Under the pieces are notes generated by a model, which was given only the letters and a program-made list of their open reading frames with translations, did not search any database and was not told where the DNA came from. The position numbers were made by a program, and so were the translations under genes. This document shows, piece by piece, positions 60,032 through 64,000 of a stretch of 64,000 nucleotides of DNA (its first letter is position 1; each line of letters starts with the position of its first letter). Origin of the DNA: Streptomyces sp. PCS3-D2 (lineage in GTDB: Bacteria > Actinomycetota > Actinomycetes > Streptomycetales > Streptomycetaceae); contig NZ_CP097800.1 of assembly GCF_000612545.2 (NCBI RefSeq), forward strand, positions 5,344,501 to 5,408,500. Direction: 5' to 3'.

Positions 60032-62164
60032 ATGGGCATCGGAATCACGCAGGAGCAGCGGGAGTTGGCCGAGGCGATGCGCGGCTGGGTGGCGCGGGTC
60101 GTGCCTCCCGAAGAGGTGCGCAAGCTGCTCGACTCCCCGCCGCGGACCGGGGTGCGACCCGGCTACTGGGACGCTCTGGCGGAGTCCGGGCTCCTGGAGC
60201 CGCACCTGGAGGGCGGGACCCTGCTCGACCTGGCCGTCGTCGTCGAGGAGGCCGCCCGGGCCGCCCTGCCGGGCGCGTACCTGCCGAGCGCGCTGGCCTC
60301 CGTACTGCTCGACCGGGCCGGGGCCGATCCCCTTGCCGGCCGGGTCGGGGCGGTCGCGCTGGAGCCGGGGAGCCTGACCGCCACGGTCACCGAGGGCGGC
60401 GGGCACCTGCTCGACGGGCTCGCACCGCCGGTGCTCGGCGCCGGCGAGGCCGATCTGGTGCTGCTCGCCGCGGAGACCGCGCACGGGCCCCGCTGGTTCG
60501 CCGTGGACGCCGCCTCGCTGGACATCCGTACGCACGACAGTGCGGATCCGACCCGGCCCACCGCCGAGGTGCGGGCCCGCGGTGCGGTCGTCCCCGCCGG
60601 GCGGCTGTTGGAGCTGGACCCGGCACTGGTCCGCGACCTCGCCTGCACGCTGTTCGCCGCCGACGCGTGCGGCACCGCCGCCTGGGCCCTGCACACGGCC
60701 GCCGAGTACGCCAAGGTGCGCGAGCAGTTCGGTCGGCCCATCGGGCGGTTCCAGGGCGTCAAGCACCTGTGCGCCGACATGCTCGTGCGGCTGGAGCAGG
60801 CCCGCGCGCTGGCCTGGGACGCAGCCGGCGCCATGGACGAGCCCGCCGAGGTGCGCTCGCTGGTCGCGGCCCTCGCCGCCGGGACCGCCCTGGACACCGC
60901 GTACTCCTGCGCCAAGGACTGCATCCAGATCCTCGGCGGGATCGGATTCACCTGGGAGCACGATGCCCACATCCATCTGCGGCGGGCCGTCGTCGCCCGC
61001 CAGCTGCTCGGGCCCGGCGACGGGCACCGGGTACGGGCCGTGCGGTGCGCGGCGGGCGGCGCCCGGCGGGAGCTGCGCCTTGAGCTGCCCGACGAGGCCG
61101 AGGCGTACCGCGCGAAGGCCCGCGCCGCCGTCGAGGGCGCGCGCGGCCTCGACCCGGCCGCCGCCCGGCGGGTCCTGGCCCCCACCGGCTACGCGGCGCC
61201 CTACCTGCCGCCGCCCTACGGCCTGGGCGCCGGACCCGTGGAGCAGATCGTCGTCCAGCAGGAGCTCGCGGCCGCCGGGGTCAAGGTCTCCGACCTCGGC
61301 ATCGCCACCTGGATCGTGCCCTCCCTGCTGGCCTACGGGACGCAGGCGCAGCGCGACGCCTACGCACTCCCCACCCTGCGCGGGGAGATCAGCTGGTGCC
61401 AGCTCTTCTCCGAGCCGGGCGCCGGCTCCGACCTGGCCTCGCTGCGGACCCGGGCGGACCGGCGGGAGGACGGCTCCTGGCTGGTCAACGGGCAGAAGGT
61501 GTGGACGAGTTCCGCGCACAGCGCCGACTTCGGGATCCTGCTGGCGCGCACCGACCCGGCGGCGCCCAGGCACAAGGGGCTCGGGTACTTCGTCGTCGAC
61601 ATGAAGAACACCCCCGGGATCGACGTCCGGCCGCTGAAGGAGATCACCGGCGAGGCCCTCTTCAACGAGGTCTACCTCGACGACGTCGAACTCCCGGCGG
61701 ACGCCCTGGTCGGCGCGGCCGACGACGGCTGGAAGGTGGCCCGCAACACCCTCGGCAACGAACGGGTGCACATGGCCGACCAGATGACCTTCGACACCGG
61801 ACTGGAGGCGCTCCTCGCGCGCGCCGCCGACCTCGACGGCGCGCAGCGGGCCCGCCTCGGCGCGCTGGCCGCCGAGGCGCACGCCCTGGCCTGCATCGGG
61901 CTGCGCACCACGCTCCAGCAGGTGTCGGGGCTGGAGCCGGGCGCGGGCGCCTCCGTGCGCAAACTCGTCCAGACCCCGCACCAGCAGCGGACCGCCGAGT
62001 TGGCGCTCGAACTGCTCGGGCCGGCGGGCGCGGTGCAGGAGGGGGCGGGGGAGCGGGCGGTGCACGCCATGCTCATGTCCCGCTGCCTGACCATCGCCGG
62101 GGGCACCACGCAGGTCCAGCTCAACGTCGTCGCCGAGCGGATTCTCGGCCTTCCGAGGGACTGA
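60032..62164 (+). CDS. Fused double acyl-CoA dehydrogenase, FadE34-like
   Basis: A 710-residue polypeptide with two acyl-CoA dehydrogenase domains: residues 1-~345 (FGRPIGRFQGVKHLCADM, QILGGIGFTWEHDAHIHLRR) and ~350-710 (SEPGAGSDLASL, TSSAHSADFGILLARTD, TIAGGTTQVQLNVVAERILGL). Mycobacterial FadE34 has the same length and fused layout and oxidises C24 steroid-CoA side chains, whereas other steroid dehydrogenases are two-gene heteromers. An exact KstR box precedes it. Confidence 0.88.
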   Translation: MGIGITQEQRELAEAMRGWVARVVPPEEVRKLLDSPPRTGVRPGYWDALAESGLLEPHLEGGTLLDLAVVVEEAARAALPGAYLPSALASVLLDRAGADPLAGRVGAVALEPGSLTATVTEGGGHLLDGLAPPVLGAGEADLVLLAAETAHGPRWFAVDAASLDIRTHDSADPTRPTAEVRARGAVVPAGRLLELDPALVRDLACTLFAADACGTAAWALHTAAEYAKVREQFGRPIGRFQGVKHLCADMLVRLEQARALAWDAAGAMDEPAEVRSLVAALAAGTALDTAYSCAKDCIQILGGIGFTWEHDAHIHLRRAVVARQLLGPGDGHRVRAVRCAAGGARRELRLELPDEAEAYRAKARAAVEGARGLDPAAARRVLAPTGYAAPYLPPPYGLGAGPVEQIVVQQELAAAGVKVSDLGIATWIVPSLLAYGTQAQRDAYALPTLRGEISWCQLFSEPGAGSDLASLRTRADRREDGSWLVNGQKVWTSSAHSADFGILLARTDPAAPRHKGLGYFVVDMKNTPGIDVRPLKEITGEALFNEVYLDDVELPADALVGAADDGWKVARNTLGNERVHMADQMTFDTGLEALLARAADLDGAQRARLGALAAEAHALACIGLRTTLQQVSGLEPGAGASVRKLVQTPHQQRTAELALELLGPAGAVQEGAGERAVHAMLMSRCLTIAGGTTQVQLNVVAERILGLPRD

Positions 62165-62179
62165 AGGGACACCAGGGGC

Positions 62180-63367
62180 ATGAAGTCGTACATCGTGGGC
62201 GTCGGCATGACGAAGTTCGAGAAGCCCGAGTCGCGGGACCGGCAGTACTGGGACATGGCGAAGGAGGCCGGGACCGCGGCGCTCGCGGACGCGGGCGTGG
62301 ACTACGGGCTGGTGCAGCAGGTGCCGGTGGGCTACTGCTTCCAGGCCTCCACCGCCGGCCAGCGCGCGGCGTACGAGCTGGGGCTGAGCGGGGTGCCGGT
62401 CTACAACGTCAACAACAACTGCGCGACGGGATCGACGGCGCTGATGATGGCGCGGCAGTTCGTGGAGGGCGGACTGAGCGACTGCGTGCTGGCGCTGGGC
62501 TTCGAGAAGATGAAGCGGGGCGCGCTGGGCGGGGGCGCTGACGGAGGGGACTTCAAGACGTCGCCGGTGGCCCGGCACTACGCGATCATGGCGGCGGGCC
62601 ACGGCTTCGAGATGTCTCCGCCCACGGCGCAGATCTTCGGCAACGCGGCGCGCGAGCACATGGAGCGGTACGGGACCACGCCCGCGCAGCTCGCGGCGGT
62701 CGGCGCGAAGAACCACCGGCACTCGGCGGACAACCCGAACGCGCAGTTCCAGGACGTGTACTCGGTCGAGGAGATCCTGGCGGCGAAGGAGATCCACGCA
62801 CCGCTGACGAAACTCCAGTGCTCCCCGACCTCGGACGGGGCGGCGGCGGCCCTGGTGGTGTCCGAGCGGTTCCTGGTGGCGCACGGGCTGCACGACAAGG
62901 CGGTGGAGATCGTCGGACAGGCCATGACGACGGACACGGAGGAGTCGTTCGCGTCGGGCTCCTGCATCGACGTGGTCGGCAAGCCGATGAGCGCGGCGGC
63001 GGCCCGGCAGGCGTACGAGGCGTCCGGGCTCGGCATCGAGGACGTGGACGTGGTGGAGCTGCACGACTGCTTCTCGATCAACGAGCTGCTGACGTACGAG
63101 GCGCTGGGCATGTGCGAGGACGGGGCCGCGGGCAAGCTGGTGGAGAGCGGGGCCACGACGTACGGGGGGCGGTGGGTGGTGAATCCCTCGGGCGGGCTCA
63201 TCTCCAAGGGCCACCCGCTGGGCGCGACGGGGCTGGCGCAGGCGGCGGAACTGGTCTGGCAGCTGCGGGGCGAGGCGGGTGCGCGGCAGGTCGCGGGCGC
63301 ACGCGTCGGCCTGGCCCACAACATCGGCCTGGGCGGGGCGGCGGTCGTCACGCTGCTGCGCCGCTGA
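62180..63367 (+). CDS. Lipid-transfer protein / thiolase, Ltp1-like
   Basis: A 395-residue SCP-X-type thiolase: [35 protein letters not shown] (Cys in the active-site position), [11 protein letters not shown] and [10 protein letters not shown]. This is the Ltp1 type found in actinobacterial steroid degradation, proposed to act in aldol or thiolytic steps. 15 bp after the FadE gene and surely co-transcribed. Confidence 0.9.
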   Translation: MKSYIVGVGMTKFEKPESRDRQYWDMAKEAGTAALADAGVDYGLVQQVPVGYCFQASTAGQRAAYELGLSGVPVYNVNNNCATGSTALMMARQFVEGGLSDCVLALGFEKMKRGALGGGADGGDFKTSPVARHYAIMAAGHGFEMSPPTAQIFGNAAREHMERYGTTPAQLAAVGAKNHRHSADNPNAQFQDVYSVEEILAAKEIHAPLTKLQCSPTSDGAAAALVVSERFLVAHGLHDKAVEIVGQAMTTDTEESFASGSCIDVVGKPMSAAAARQAYEASGLGIEDVDVVELHDCFSINELLTYEALGMCEDGAAGKLVESGATTYGGRWVVNPSGGLISKGHPLGATGLAQAAELVWQLRGEAGARQVAGARVGLAHNIGLGGAAVVTLLRR

Positions 63368-63472
63368 CCGCGCCCCCACCGCCCCGCCGCAGCCGCACCC
63401 CGGGGCCCGGCCTCGGACACCCCGTTGCCCCCAGACCGACGGGACCCGGCCCCCGGACCAGGCTCCGGGCAC

Positions 63473-63655
63473 TCAACCGGGGATGTGCCACACCGCCACC
63501 AGCTGGGCACCCTCCGTCGCGGTGCCCTCCCGGAGGGCGAACGGAGCGTCCGGGCCGGCGAGCGCGAACAGGGCGGCCCGGAGCTCGGCGGCGGGGAGCG
63601 GCGGCGTACCGGGTTCGGGGTGCCGGGTGCCGGTCAGTCGGTCGAAGAGGCCCAT
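63473..63655 (-). CDS. Small hypothetical protein
   Basis: A 60-residue product starting MGLFDRLTGTRHPEPG, an N-terminus seen in small conserved Streptomyces proteins. Convergent with the Ltp gene. Function unknown. Confidence 0.55.
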   Translation of the reverse strand: MGLFDRLTGTRHPEPGTPPLPAAELRAALFALAGPDAPFALREGTATEGAQLVAVWHIPG

Positions 63656-63664
63656 CGGGCAAGC

Positions 63665-63922
63665 CTACGAAATCCCCTTCCCGGCCCAGGACTTCCGTGC
63701 AGCCGGTTTCAGTTCGCAGCGGCCGTCGGTGCACTGCCTGCGGAGGCGGCCCCGGGAGACGGTCTCGGCCAGCCCGATCGCCCAGCACATCGGGCAGCCG
63801 CGCAGCGCGACCAGCCCGACCGGCGCGAGGAGCAGGGTGGCCGGGCCGAAGACCGGGATGAGGGCGAAGGCCGCGATCAGCGCGCCGAAGCCCACTGCGC
63901 CCCGCGCCAGGTGCCGCGGCAC
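63665..63922 (-). CDS. Small membrane protein (start uncertain)
   Basis: An 85-residue product with one or two TM helices (GALIAAFALIPVFGPATLLLAPVGL) and a GCPMCWAIGLAETVSR motif, possibly YgaP/DUF2892-like. The frame stays open further upstream towards the window edge, so the start may be further right. Confidence 0.55.
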   Translation of the reverse strand: MPRHLARGAVGFGALIAAFALIPVFGPATLLLAPVGLVALRGCPMCWAIGLAETVSRGRLRRQCTDGRCELKPAARKSWAGKGIS

Positions 63923-63947
63923 GGACGCGCTCGCGAAGCCGGATCCG

Positions 63948-63978
63948 GAGGATCGGGAGGATCGGGAGGATCGGGAGG
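63948..63978. repeat. GATCGGGAG tandem repeat at the right edge
   Basis: Three to four units of about 9 bp upstream of the small membrane-protein gene. Confidence 0.7.
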
Positions 63979-64000
63979 GAGTCGCGGTGTCAGTGGTGGG

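Noticed and set aside
59543-63472. 1309-codon open frame on the minus strand
   Set aside because: Mostly antisense to the FadE and Ltp genes. Only its last 113 codons (from ATG 59884) have a ribosome site and plausible Cys motifs.

Overview
The window reads as Streptomyces chromosome: very high GC, GTG starts and GTGA/ATGA stop-start overlaps everywhere, F420-dependent and DinB-type enzymes, an XRE/DUF397 pair, ribosomal protein bL37, and a KstR steroid regulator. This is an inference from gene content, not a species call.

Region 1 (1-16.7 kb) is the integrase-side part of a tailed-phage prophage that runs off the left edge. From the right end inwards it has attR (the 3' half of a tRNA-Val gene), repeated integrase-arm-like sites, a tyrosine integrase, a divergent XRE immunity switch, an excisionase-like gene, a long leftward early operon of small overlapping genes, a putative replication initiator whose own gene carries five origin-like palindromes, an unusual WhiB/HTH/HNH/J-domain protein, an Lsr2-tail protein, a MazG-like protein, two DNA methyltransferases of different classes, an HNH nuclease and both terminase subunits (the large one cut by the window edge).

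Region 2 (16.7-18.5 kb) lies between attR and a second, decayed copy of the same tRNA-Val 3' end. It looks like an older island at the same attachment site and carries a DUF4240 gene, an unrecognised gene and an Imm32-like immunity gene.

Region 3 (18.5-34.4 kb) is core or variable chromosome: bL37, a TRADD-N-associated-type membrane protein, DUF2277, DedA, PhoD-like phosphatase, a secreted HNH nuclease, a Mn exporter under a yybP-ykoY riboswitch, an MFS transporter fused to a MarR-like domain, small enzymes, and a GT87/PAP2 gene that reads with a frameshift.

Region 4 (34.7-63.4 kb) is a dispersed steroid side-chain catabolism set: CYP125 divergent from FadA5, aldehyde dehydrogenase plus 3Fe-4S ferredoxin, KstR, a FadE34-type fused acyl-CoA dehydrogenase and an Ltp1-type thiolase. 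Six exact or one-mismatch KstR boxes (TNNAACNNGTTNNA) sit in front of these genes and of a glycosyltransferase/methyltransferase/toroid operon. A second palindrome, CTGAC-N5-GTCAG, recurs at three of the promoters. Interleaved is a cobalamin-riboswitch operon encoding an ECF transporter and two membrane-anchored extracellular proteins, one an alpha/alpha-toroid, which may form a surface B12-capture system. The rest is cell-wall hydrolases, small membrane proteins and an XRE/DUF397 pair whose DUF397 protein has an internally duplicated motif.
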